Part shown: positions 1-7,018 of the stretch, piece after piece
Layout of the letters: each line of letters begins with the position of its first letter
Position numbering within the stretch: the stretch's first letter is position 1
The notes under the pieces: generated by a model
Database searches by the model: none
What the model was told of the DNA's origin: nothing
What the model saw: the letters and a program-made list of their open reading frames with translations, nothing else
Program-made: the position numbers and the translations under genes
DNA from: Akkermansia sp.
GTDB lineage: Bacteria > Verrucomicrobiota > Verrucomicrobiia > Verrucomicrobiales > Akkermansiaceae
Direction of reading: 5' to 3'
Length of the DNA stretch: 42,153 nucleotides
Assembly (NCBI GenBank): GCA_030525455.1
Contig: JAUNER010000023.1
Location: 1 to 42,153 of the forward strand

Positions 1-2
1 AA

Positions 3-233
3 GACATAAGCAAAATTAAGCCCAACCACGTTTTTGTTAATTCAAAAAAATATTGTAATGGTTTAAAAGAATTTGAAATTTACTGGTATAGCTGTCTTCA
101 AAAAACATGGGGAAATCTTTTTCATTCAAGCATCATCAATGATGAATTATCGGATTATGTTTATAAACTATCTACTAGAATCATGTCTCCAGAAACAGAT
201 TTATGGAGGTATCATGATAGAAGCCACAAGTAA
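3..233 (+). CDS. 3' end of an unknown gene (5' truncated by window edge)
   Basis: An open frame enters from the left edge and stops at TAA 231-233, giving 76 visible residues ending in WRYHDRSHK. I do not recognise the family. The visible part is rich in Asn, Lys, Ser and aromatic residues, has no membrane segment, and is AT-rich like the genes that follow. A decayed Rhs core fragment begins about 50 bases downstream, so it may belong to an earlier Rhs toxin or immunity cassette; this is inference from position only. The true start lies outside the window. Confidence 0.5.
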   Translation, partial: DISKIKPNHVFVNSKKYCNGLKEFEIYWYSCLQKTWGNLFHSSIINDELSDYVYKLSTRIMSPETDLWRYHDRSHK

Positions 234-285
234 AATAAGGTACATTTGAGAGTATTGTGTCAATTCTTTTACTCTAATAAAATAA

Positions 286-405
286 CGAGAGAATAGTTAA
301 TTAGTGAGCCATAGTAACGCTACAAATCATCACATTTAAGTGTACAATTTCCTTGCTATGCCTGAGCAAATAAGCAATGATGCAGAGGTGAGGAATTTAA
401 GAACA
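286..405 (+). pseudogene. Decayed fragment of an Rhs core
   Basis: Bases 340-398 nearly match 1998-2056 in the second Rhs fragment: translated, VYNFLAMPEQISNDAEVRN here against LYNFLAMPVQISDDAGVRN there. Upstream of this, bases about 307-339 read SHSNATNHHI then a stop, against SYSDETNNRTY in the other copy, with one small indel further upstream. The fragment therefore contains an in-frame stop at 337-339 and cannot be a functional protein. It is a remnant of the middle of an Rhs/YD-repeat core, and shows that this locus once held at least two copies of the core. Confidence 0.8.
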
Positions 406-422
406 TAAAAGTTAAAGAACAA

Positions 423-773
423 ATGAAGATAGGAAATTCCCTAGTATATACAGCTTTAACAGGAGAGGAGGGGGTAGGAATTAGGTTTTCTAAGCTAATA
501 GTCTCAAATTTAAAATCTGTTATTCATTTCGTCAATATTGCGAAATTTAAATTCCGTCGCTGTCCAAACACTTTATTTGAAAAATTAAGCTTAGATTTAT
601 TATATTCAAGTAAATTAAACAATGTTAAAATCATAAAGGATGCATTGCATGATCCTCGTTACATTGATTTCGAAAAAGCTGTGTTTTATATAAAGGGTTT
701 TAATGAAAGAGTAGAAATCCATTATTTAATACACAAAGTAACTAGACTGAGAATAGATTTTAAATTCAAATAA
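423..773 (+). CDS. Unknown 116-residue protein, possible orphan Rhs toxin tip
   Basis: This small basic protein has no signal peptide or clear membrane helix. The C-terminal part is compact and beta-rich in appearance (HDPRYIDFEKAVFYIKGF, then EIHYLIHKVTRLRIDFKFK). A short domain ending in a run of alternating hydrophobic and charged residues is what many small nuclease tips of polymorphic toxins look like, but I cannot assign it to a named toxin family. It begins 18 bases after the decayed Rhs core fragment and is followed after one base by the next gene, as in toxin-immunity pairs. There is no convincing ribosome binding site. The gene is AT-rich. The toxin reading is inference; it could equally be an unrelated small protein. 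Confidence 0.45.
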   Translation: MKIGNSLVYTALTGEEGVGIRFSKLIVSNLKSVIHFVNIAKFKFRRCPNTLFEKLSLDLLYSSKLNNVKIIKDALHDPRYIDFEKAVFYIKGFNERVEIHYLIHKVTRLRIDFKFK

Positions 774-774
774 A

Positions 775-1599
775 ATGAAGGTTTTAGTACAGGTTCCGGA
801 TGATGAATTAACAACTTATGTTAAACCAATTTATCATAATGTGTTGGCACTAGACTTTGTGAAAAGTGATAAAGAATATGTATTGCACGCTACATATTTT
901 GACGGACAGAATCTTAGATGCCTTTGGGGAGATGAGATTAAAATTATAGATAAAACCCTACCTGAGGATTGGGTAAATGAAGAAAAATCTACTATATTCC
1001 CATATTCTCATCTAGGTGTACGTAATTTTGCACATGAAAATCTTATAATCGAAAATGCATTTGATGATTGCGAATATGCTATTAATAAAATAAAGAAATA
1101 TATACTTAATGAAAAGGATGAGTCACTTTTTAAATTTAAAGCATTGAACTTAGATAATGATTTTTATATAAATGGGATTGAAAATTATGTTAATAAAAAA
1201 AATAAAGAGAATTTTGGCAATAATTTGTTTCATGAAAACACAAAAATAATAATTGATGCACTATTGTCTATTAAAAAAGGGAAAACAATCTCGGATGAAA
1301 TAATAGATGGCTTTTATCGAGCACTCACAATAAATGATGAACAGGCTGTTGCATTATTTTTAAATTTTTCAGAAATTCGTTGGTTAATCAATAAACCTAT
1401 ACCATGTGATCCAAGCAAAAGAAGACCCTTAGAGATAGCAATAGAGTCTATTTCTGTAGAAATGCTAGTATTGATGAGATTTTATGGTGCTCTTGTTTTG
1501 GATAGATTTATAGAATTAACATATGATGACGAATTAAAAAAATTATTAAGAATAGATAATGAAGAGTTTTATAAAAGATTACTAGCATCCACGTGGTAA
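775..1599 (+). CDS. Unknown 274-residue protein, candidate immunity protein
   Basis: The start codon lies one base after the stop of the preceding gene, so the two are very probably co-transcribed and translationally coupled. The protein is soluble, acidic to neutral and without a signal peptide. The N-terminal third (MKVLVQVPDDELTTYV through roughly residue 70) looks like a small beta-rich domain containing LPEDWV. The C-terminal half is helical; residues about 215-245 (RPLEIAIESISVEMLVLMRF) resemble one ankyrin-like helix pair. Pairing with a short upstream gene next to Rhs debris suggests an immunity protein, but that is inferred from context. I do not recognise the family. Confidence 0.5.
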   Translation: MKVLVQVPDDELTTYVKPIYHNVLALDFVKSDKEYVLHATYFDGQNLRCLWGDEIKIIDKTLPEDWVNEEKSTIFPYSHLGVRNFAHENLIIENAFDDCEYAINKIKKYILNEKDESLFKFKALNLDNDFYINGIENYVNKKNKENFGNNLFHENTKIIIDALLSIKKGKTISDEIIDGFYRALTINDEQAVALFLNFSEIRWLINKPIPCDPSKRRPLEIAIESISVEMLVLMRFYGALVLDRFIELTYDDELKKLLRIDNEEFYKRLLASTW

Positions 1600-1772
1600 A
1601 AAATCTGTTTATTGAATTGAAAATTTAATTATTTGTAGAAATAATTTGCTCTATCTGTAGTTTGTAAATATTAATATTTAAATTATTTTTATGAAGACCT
1701 TGTTTCTGATTTAGCGTAGGAATAGCATACAAAAATTTTTTCAACTATGGAATCTTTGTTCTGTTCTAATAA

Positions 1773-2690
1773 TTGCACGGTTTTGACGTAACTCAATGGA
1801 CTTATCATCTGGCTACGGGGTTGGAGTTAAGCAAAATTTATGATGATGGCACGAGTGAGGTGCGGACTTACGATGCATTTAATCAACTGTCCAGCATCAC
1901 CGATGCTTGTGATGTGATGAAATCACATAGCTACGACGTGGTTAGAGGATTGCTGCTGAGTGAGTCTTATAGCGACGAAACAAATAATCGCACGTATCTG
2001 TACAATTTCCTTGCCATGCCTGTGCAAATAAGCGATGATGCAGGGGTGAGGAATTTTGCATACAATTCTTTCAACGAGATTGATACAGAGGAGCAATGCA
2101 AACTTAGTTGCTTCGTTTACCCCTACCTATGGCTCATCACCTGGGACTCGACTCAGCCGGTCGCGACACGTTCGCTTGCTATCCAAAAAGACGGAACATG
2201 GTATACCTACGACTGGGATTTGACGAAGAATATCTGCGAAATCTTCGGGCAAAACGGCTACATCCGTAGCACCTACGCCTACACACCATTCGGCAGCGTC
2301 ACCGCAAGCGGAGACGTCAACCAACCTATCCAATGGAGTATCGAATACTACGACAACGAATTAACCTTAGTCTATTACAACTATCGTCACTACAACACCA
2401 CCGACGGCCGCTGGATAAACCGCGACCCCGTCGCCGAGCAAGGCGGCTGGAATTTGTATGGGTTTGTGAGGAATAGTATATTTTTAGTTGATGATTTGGG
2501 AAAACGACCTGATGGTTTTTATGACTTGAGTTTAAGTATAGGAGCATTAGATCCGGAGACATTAAATAAACTAAAAAATGTAAAAGCGTATGGTTGTCAT
2601 TTGGCTGGGAAAAGAGAATTTTACTATAAAGGTAGAAAATTTTATGCTAATCCTGTGAATAGAAAAATCCTATGTGGCAATTATATTTAA
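1773..2690 (+). pseudogene. C-terminal fragment of an Rhs/YD-repeat protein with a short tip
   Basis: The frame shows the classic end of an Rhs core: TYAYTPFGSVTASG, then YYNYRHYNTTDGRWINRDP, AEQGGWNLYGFVRNS and VDDLG, which normally marks the junction with the variable toxin tip. Rhs proteins export or encapsulate a C-terminal toxin for contact-dependent killing. Here the open frame starts at TTG directly after a stop (1770-1772) in mid-core, so more than a thousand residues of a normal Rhs protein are missing. The core also seems internally shortened between NSFNEIDTEEQ and LITWDSTQPVATR. Only about 60 residues follow VDDLG (from RPDGFYDL to CGNYI), with no recognised toxin fold. Bases about 2100-2450 are clearly more GC-rich than both flanks. 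The 173 bases before it (1600-1772) are AT-rich and show nothing I can name. Confidence 0.8.
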
Positions 2691-2778
2691 TGATTCAAAT
2701 GATAGAATATTTAGAATCATTAAGAATGAAAGCAGAATGTAAAACTATTTTTAAAATAATCCTTTTAACAACAGTAAG

Positions 2779-3345
2779 ATGAATAAAAATAAATGGTATA
2801 TAACAATATGGAGTGTATCAATTATTAATATAGCATTGTTAATCATGCTTTTAATTAATATAGATTCATCCCATGTATTAAGGGTTATGTATGGCGATCA
2901 ATATGTCTTTATAGAGGAAAATGTAAAGATTTCTTGTTTTGAAGATACTTTTAAGCGATTGATAAAAGATAATTTTGCTCGAGACTGCAATATAGAATTT
3001 GTTTTAGAAGGTAACGAGGAAAGCATCCTCTATGATTTAGACTCGTTAAAACAATATAAGGATGAAATTTGTAATTATTATGACAATAGAGATTTTAGTT
3101 TTTTTGAAAATACAATTGTAATATCGCACAATTTGTTCTTAATAAATGGAAATAGAAAAAAAGAAATTCGGGATATAATATTTTGTATAGAAAATGAGAA
3201 TATTAAATTAGGTAATAAGCCGCTAATGATTTACATTGATGATTCGTTTGATGTAGGCGAAATATGGCAATTATTAGTTGTTATCAACAAGAAATTAAAT
3301 TCGGCATTTGTAATAAATATACTACCTACGGAGGGAGGGAGATAG
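2779..3345 (+). CDS. Membrane-anchored protein, first of a paralogous pair, ExbD-like C-terminal half
   Basis: It is 188 residues long. Residues about 6-27 form one hydrophobic helix (ITIWSVSIINIALLIMLLI) preceded by Lys, giving a single-pass protein with its body outside the cytoplasm. The last third reads NKPLMIYIDDSFDVGEIWQL followed by a helix and a strand ending FVINIL. This resembles the periplasmic domain of ExbD/TolR proteins (strand, Asp, helix, strand), but no ExbD transmembrane Asp is seen. The next gene has the same size and layout. The pair sits directly behind an Rhs C-terminus, so membrane-bound immunity proteins are one possibility; a small transport-related pair is another. 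The functional claim is inference. Confidence 0.5.
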   Translation: MNKNKWYITIWSVSIINIALLIMLLINIDSSHVLRVMYGDQYVFIEENVKISCFEDTFKRLIKDNFARDCNIEFVLEGNEESILYDLDSLKQYKDEICNYYDNRDFSFFENTIVISHNLFLINGNRKKEIRDIIFCIENENIKLGNKPLMIYIDDSFDVGEIWQLLVVINKKLNSAFVINILPTEGGR

Positions 3346-3346
3346 A

Positions 3347-3907
3347 ATGAAGAAGCTTCTTATCATTAATCTGCTATCTCTTGTGTTATTTGTTCTTTTG
3401 TTTACAATTTATAAGGGAAAGCCATCGTATCTTATATGTGAGAATCCTATATATCTTATCTCTGAAAAGATGAGTTTTCAGGATTTTCTAAATGCATATA
3501 TTACAAATTTAAAACACAGCAATTATGAATCGGGGAAGCCGATATGTGTTAGAATTGGAGAAAGAGAGGAATTTACTATACAATTGGGGCGATACTCAAT
3601 AATAGAAGCAGATGAATTAAGGTTACACGATTTTTTTCTCGGTCCCAACCATCGCATCAATAACAGTCTTCGTAAATTTACCATGTACCCTATATATTTT
3701 AACGATATGGAGTCCGTAGCTAATGTAGACGGAGTTATTCAGGAATTGCGAGAACATTTCCAATCAGATGTAAATGTTTTTCCCGTTTTATATGTTCGGG
3801 AAGATATTCCCATCGTTAGACTTATTAAATTATTAAACACTATTAATGATTTATGTGGTGTAAGGTATGCCATTTGTTTGCTTGGGGATAATCAAAAAGT
3901 TCATTGA
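3347..3907 (+). CDS. Membrane-anchored protein, second of a paralogous pair
   Basis: It is 186 residues long, with an N-terminal helix (LLIINLLSLVLFVLLFTIY, residues about 4-22) and an extracytoplasmic body. The C-terminal part (VFPVLYVREDIPIVRLIKLL, then a strand YAICLL) has the same strand-helix-strand layout as the preceding protein (MIYIDDSFDVGEIWQLLVVI ... FVINIL). The start is well supported: a strong purine-rich ribosome binding site (GGAGGGAGGGAG, about 3330-3341) precedes ATG 3347, which lies one base after the stop of the preceding gene. This is one of the few clear Shine-Dalgarno sites in the window. The two genes are an operon and probably arose by duplication followed by strong divergence. 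Function unknown. Confidence 0.5.
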   Translation: MKKLLIINLLSLVLFVLLFTIYKGKPSYLICENPIYLISEKMSFQDFLNAYITNLKHSNYESGKPICVRIGEREEFTIQLGRYSIIEADELRLHDFFLGPNHRINNSLRKFTMYPIYFNDMESVANVDGVIQELREHFQSDVNVFPVLYVREDIPIVRLIKLLNTINDLCGVRYAICLLGDNQKVH

Positions 3908-4210
3908 TGTAAAAGTCTAAGAAAAAAACTTGTTTATACTCGAAGAATGTGAAAAGGAGGTTTAATTTTTAAGAACACAAATTAGACAAATGAGCAAAGA
4001 GATTTCTCTATTGCTGTATCAGTAATCTATGTGAGGATTTTCTGGGAGAAGTAGTAGATTGAGCCCTGGTGTTTTCCATATAGAGATTGTGGGTTTGTTT
4101 TTGCGAATTGATTATACTATCTCTTTCTTTGGAGAGCGCTTTTTTTTGCTCTCGTCGTGTCGCATTTAATATTGCAACTTTCAATTTAAAATCTCACACG
4201 ACGTTAAAGA
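3908..4210. other. Intergenic stretch without a supported gene
   Basis: No open frame of useful length is seen. The stretch contains an AAGGAGG-like string near 3954-3961 that is not followed by a usable start, a short hairpin GAGAGC (4132-4137) / GCTCTC (4148-4153), and an 8-base perfect inverted repeat listed separately. A 13-base string (GAAGAATGTGAAA) at 3942-3954 recurs at 4573-4585. Confidence 0.4.
4153..4203. repeat. 8-base inverted repeat with 35-base spacer
   Basis: CGTCGTGT at 4153-4160 is the exact reverse complement of ACACGACG at 4196-4203. The right arm ends 7 bases before the -35 element proposed for the small membrane protein gene that follows. It could be a regulator site or RNA hairpin, or chance. 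Confidence 0.35.
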
Positions 4211-4239
4211 TTGACAGGTTCGAAAAAATAAGGAATGAT
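4211..4239 (+). promoter_or_regulatory. Candidate promoter of the 90-residue membrane protein gene
   Basis: TTGACA (4211-4216), 17-base spacer, AATGAT (4234-4239). The -35 box is a perfect consensus and the -10 matches 4 of 6. The start codon at 4260 follows after 20 bases. Confidence 0.45.
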
Positions 4240-4259
4240 AACGAAGAATCTCTCTGGTA

Positions 4260-4532
4260 ATGAAAAACGAGCTATACCATTTGTGGGTTGTTTCTTTATT
4301 TGTTTATCTGTTTTTCAGATGCACGGCACGAGTAAGTGAGCAGTACGAGTGGATGTATAACATTTTTATTTTTGTACTAGGTTTTGTGCCACTTATGTTT
4401 TTGATAGCCCTGAAGAAAACGAAATGTCGAACCAAGAACTCGTCAATTTTTTATTGCTTATCAATAGTAAGTTATATGATAGCGATAGTTAATTTGTTGA
4501 TAATAATAGTGGGAGTTATTGGTATTTCATAG
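4260..4532 (+). CDS. Small integral membrane protein, unknown
   Basis: It is 90 residues with three likely membrane helices: residues about 8-20 (LWVVSLFVYLFF), about 32-50 (MYNIFIFVLGFVPLMFLIAL) and about 66-90 (CLSIVSYMIAIVNLLIIIVGV). A basic stretch (KKTKCRTKNSS) separates helices two and three, putting that loop inside. No family is recognised. A candidate promoter lies just upstream and a perfect hairpin just downstream, so it appears to be a single-gene unit. Its AT-rich composition fits the accessory region before it rather than ddh after it. Confidence 0.5.
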   Translation: MKNELYHLWVVSLFVYLFFRCTARVSEQYEWMYNIFIFVLGFVPLMFLIALKKTKCRTKNSSIFYCLSIVSYMIAIVNLLIIIVGVIGIS

Positions 4533-4540
4533 TAGTCAAA

Positions 4541-4571
4541 AAGCCTAGGCAAGAAGAACTCGCCTAGGCTT
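4541..4571. terminator. Perfect 10-base hairpin between convergent genes
   Basis: AAGCCTAGGC (4541-4550) pairs exactly with GCCTAGGCTT (4562-4571) around an 11-base loop. It lies between the end of the 90-residue membrane protein gene and the end of ddh. Neither side has a long T tract, so it is a hairpin terminator or 3'-end stabiliser of moderate certainty. A second smaller hairpin (TTGCTTT 4593-4599 / AAAGCAA 4604-4610) directly follows the ddh stop on the minus strand. Confidence 0.5.
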
Positions 4572-4614
4572 AGAAGAATGTGAAAGTAATGTTTGCTTTT
4601 ATGAAAGCAATGGA

Positions 4615-5496
4615 TTAGACCAGCTGAGCGATGAGGGTTTCTCTATCGCCCGGGCAGAAATCCATGGGTGGGATTTCCGGCAAGGTGTAACAACCTGCGG
4701 CTAATTTCATGCTGGCACGAGCGGCACAAACCATGACTTGGGCAGTCAATGCGGGGTTATTGATACGCATTTCAAACTTGAAGATTTGGTTTTGTGTCGT
4801 ACCGGAAACACCTTTGCGTTCCATGTAAACACCATGCCCCATGTCTTTCAGAGAGTTGATGTCTGCTACTTGCTGCACATGAGTATCGTCATGGCAGAAA
4901 TAGTCATCTGCTTTAATTGCAGCGGCGACGTCATTAAAGTTAGCTCCTTCTTCGAGTTCAACGTAAACCATGCGACGATGAACTCCGGCACCTGTGGGGA
5001 TGGTCAGAGAGAGGGCATCTTTTACTCCGGTTTTTGATCGAGCCACCACGCTGTGCCCCATACTCATGCCCGGACCAAAGTTTGTGTAGGTTATGCCTTT
5101 GGGAGCCATAGCCAGCATCATGGTACGCATAACGGAGTCTGAGCCCGGGTCCCAGCCGGCAGAAATCACGGCAACGGCATTATTTGCCAGAGCTTGTTTG
5201 CCAAGTGAGCGGCGTAAATCAACGATACCGCCGTGAATGTCGTAACTATCGACAGTATTGATTCCTTTGGCCAACAGAGGCAGAGCCGTTTCTTCTACGC
5301 TACGGGTAGGAGTGCAGAGGAGAGCTACGTCCACTTTCCCTAGCTCGTCAATGTTTGATACAGTTTTTATACCATGTACAGGTTCGCTACCTGCACGGCG
5401 TACAATTCCTACCAGTTCCATATCGGGTGCAGCACGCAGTGCATCGACTGAGTACTTACCAATATTTCCGTATCCTACGATGGCAACCTTAATCAT
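4615..5496 (-). CDS. ddh: meso-Diaminopimelate D-dehydrogenase
   Basis: Catalyses the NADPH-dependent reductive amination of L-2-amino-6-oxopimelate (tetrahydrodipicolinate) to meso-diaminopimelate, the one-step branch of lysine and peptidoglycan precursor synthesis (EC 1.4.1.16). The N-terminus is a Rossmann fold with GYGNIGKYSVDAL at residues 8-20. The middle carries the substrate-domain signatures SAGWDPGSDSVMR (about 112-124) and FGPGMSMGHSVVARSKTGVK, then HRRMVYVEL, all typical of the family. At 293 residues it is of the shorter type, somewhat under the roughly 320 of the corynebacterial enzyme. It stands alone, divergent from purC across a 272-base gap in which I found no convincing promoter for this strand. 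No Shine-Dalgarno site is visible. Confidence 0.93.
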   Translation of the reverse strand: MIKVAIVGYGNIGKYSVDALRAAPDMELVGIVRRAGSEPVHGIKTVSNIDELGKVDVALLCTPTRSVEETALPLLAKGINTVDSYDIHGGIVDLRRSLGKQALANNAVAVISAGWDPGSDSVMRTMMLAMAPKGITYTNFGPGMSMGHSVVARSKTGVKDALSLTIPTGAGVHRRMVYVELEEGANFNDVAAAIKADDYFCHDDTHVQQVADINSLKDMGHGVYMERKGVSGTTQNQIFKFEMRINNPALTAQVMVCAARASMKLAAGCYTLPEIPPMDFCPGDRETLIAQLV

Positions 5497-5708
5497 TGTG
5501 ATTGATTTTGTATGGCTTGTGGTTTTGTGTTTGTAGTAAATCCTACTGACTTGCTACGACTTTACTTTATATGATTTTGCCCTATTAAGGCAAGCGTATA
5601 CATACACGTTGCCACACTTTTTAGAATCATTCGATGAATTTACGTCTATCATCGGTGTAGTGGCAGAATTTTATTAAGGGTTAAGGTTGCGAGATGATAA
5701 GTAACGGC

Positions 5709-5737
5709 TTGACCGTAACGAGGGGATTTTGTATGAT
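5709..5737 (+). promoter_or_regulatory. Promoter of the pur operon
   Basis: TTGACC (5709-5714), exactly 17 bases, TATGAT (5732-5737), so both boxes match consensus closely. The predicted leader before purC is about 25 bases, too short for a purine riboswitch. The -35 box overlaps a small inverted repeat (ACGG / CCGT), which could be an operator. Confidence 0.65.
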
Positions 5738-5768
5738 ATGAACACGCAAATAATCACGCATTAAACGT

Positions 5769-6482
5769 ATGATGGAACCAATTTACGAAGGTAAGGCAAA
5801 GCGTTTATACGCAACAGAAAACCCGAACGTCCTCCGCATGGAATACAAGGACGATGCAACAGCCGGCAACGGTGCTAAGAAAGCTCAGTTTGAAAACAAG
5901 GGTAAATTAAACAAGGCAATTACATTGTTAATTTATCGTATGTTGGAAAGCAAGGGGGTAAATACTCACTTGGTAGCAGACGTAGACGATATTAACATTG
6001 ATGTGAAAAAGGTATCTATCGTACCTTTAGAAGTTATTGTGCGTAATATCGCTGCCGGTTCCTTTAGCCGTCGCATGGGCATGAAGGAAGGTACTCGCTT
6101 TACTAAGCCGATTGTGGAATTTTCCTACAAGGATGACTCATTGGGTGACCCCTTTATCAATGATGAATATGCTCGCGAAATGGGTGCTGCTACTGAGGAA
6201 GAATGCGAATTTCTTAAGGCTCAAGCTCGCATCGTCAACAGCGTACTTATCGAATTTTTTGAACAAGTTGGTCTCACTTTGGTTGACTTCAAGATTGAGT
6301 TCGGTCGTTTGGCAGAAGACCCGAGCACTATCGTATTAGCCGATGAAATTTCTCCTGACACCTGCCGTCTATGGGACATTAAGACCGGTGAGAAGATGGA
6401 CAAAGACCGTTTCCGTCAGGACCTTGGCAACGTCATGGAAGCCTACGAAGAAGTGCTGGCACGACTTCAAAATAAAGCTTAA
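5769..6482 (+). CDS. purC: Phosphoribosylaminoimidazole-succinocarboxamide synthase
   Basis: SAICAR synthetase (EC 6.3.2.6) joins aspartate to CAIR with ATP hydrolysis in de novo purine synthesis. The sequence is full length (237 residues) and carries the family hallmarks in order: YEGKAKRLY near the N-terminus, AGNGAKKAQFENKGKLN, VPLEVIVRNIAAGSFSRRMG (about 83-103), KDDSLGDPF, and LADEISPDTCRLWD (about 194-207), which holds the substrate and metal-binding Asp and Glu residues. Two ATG codons are adjacent (5769 and 5772); MEPIYEGKAK, from the second, fits the family equally well. No clear ribosome binding site is present. It heads the purC-purS-purL-purQ cluster. A short imperfect hairpin after it may reduce read-through into the next gene. 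Confidence 0.96.
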   Translation: MMEPIYEGKAKRLYATENPNVLRMEYKDDATAGNGAKKAQFENKGKLNKAITLLIYRMLESKGVNTHLVADVDDINIDVKKVSIVPLEVIVRNIAAGSFSRRMGMKEGTRFTKPIVEFSYKDDSLGDPFINDEYAREMGAATEEECEFLKAQARIVNSVLIEFFEQVGLTLVDFKIEFGRLAEDPSTIVLADEISPDTCRLWDIKTGEKMDKDRFRQDLGNVMEAYEEVLARLQNKA

Positions 6483-6504
6483 TACAAGAAACATAAACTA
6501 ATGG

Positions 6505-6523
6505 GGGCTGCATAAGGCAGTCC
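6505..6523 (+). terminator. Weak hairpin between purC and purS
   Basis: GGGCTGC (6505-6511) pairs with GCAGTCC (6517-6523) with one G-U pair, followed by TCATTTTA. It is short and its T tract is poor, so partial attenuation or processing within the operon is more likely than full termination. Confidence 0.35.
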
Positions 6524-6551
6524 TCATTTTACTCTATTATTCCTGAGAGAT

Positions 6552-6998
6552 ATGACATTCCACCTAGAAGTAATCAGTCGATTTCAGGCAGCAGCGAATG
6601 CTGATGCACTACTTTATACTCCACTGAACGCAGGATTAAGTTTCCGTCGCAGCCGTGTGTACACGGTAGATATCAGCGGAGATGAACAAAAAGCACGCAC
6701 CTACCTACTGAGTGTATTGGTGGATGCTATTTCCCAAGAATATAGCGAGCAAGATACCCCCATTTTAAACGGAGCCTTGTTCACTATTGATTATGGTATG
6801 AAAGCCGGTGCTCTTGACTTGGAAAAGGAAGCAATTTTGCAGAATTACCGTGGTCGTGGAGATATGGGCTTTTCTCTTAACAGCTTAAAGATTACACAGC
6901 GTGTATATATCTTTGGCGAGGGGGATAAAGATGCTTTATCCAAGCGTTTTGCAAAAGATGTATGTAACCCTGCCATCCATAACTGGACGATTGCTTAA
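6552..6998 (+). CDS. purS: Tandem-domain PurS-like subunit of FGAM synthase
   Basis: PurS is normally about 80 residues and forms a dimer that bridges PurL and PurQ. This protein has 148 residues and reads as two PurS-like halves. Half one (about 1-72) contains SRVYTVDISGDEQKARTYLL and DAISQEYSEQ; half two (about 75-148) contains IDYGMKAGALDLEKEAILQN, then QRVYIFGEGDKDAL and NPAIHNWTI. In both halves an N-terminal strand and helix are followed by an (S/Q)RVY strand and a second helix. The arrangement equals the N-terminal domain of large single-chain PurL, which is a built-in PurS dimer. Position directly before purL and purQ supports the call. Family assignment comes from motif reading, not a search. 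Confidence 0.72.
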   Translation: MTFHLEVISRFQAAANADALLYTPLNAGLSFRRSRVYTVDISGDEQKARTYLLSVLVDAISQEYSEQDTPILNGALFTIDYGMKAGALDLEKEAILQNYRGRGDMGFSLNSLKITQRVYIFGEGDKDALSKRFAKDVCNPAIHNWTIA

Positions 6999-7018
6999 CC
7001 TAATTTTCTGCTATATTT

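Noticed and set aside
2127..2562. Two open frames on the minus strand inside the second Rhs fragment
   Set aside because: They oppose a clearly recognisable Rhs core, overlap each other and show no coherent protein pattern; they are shadows of the GC-richer core.
3954..4050. Short reading frame after the AAGGAGG string
   Set aside because: The nearest ATG is over 30 bases away and opens only about 11 codons.
5497..5768. Purine riboswitch upstream of purC
   Set aside because: The promoter is only about 30 bases from the start codon, leaving no room for an aptamer in the transcript.
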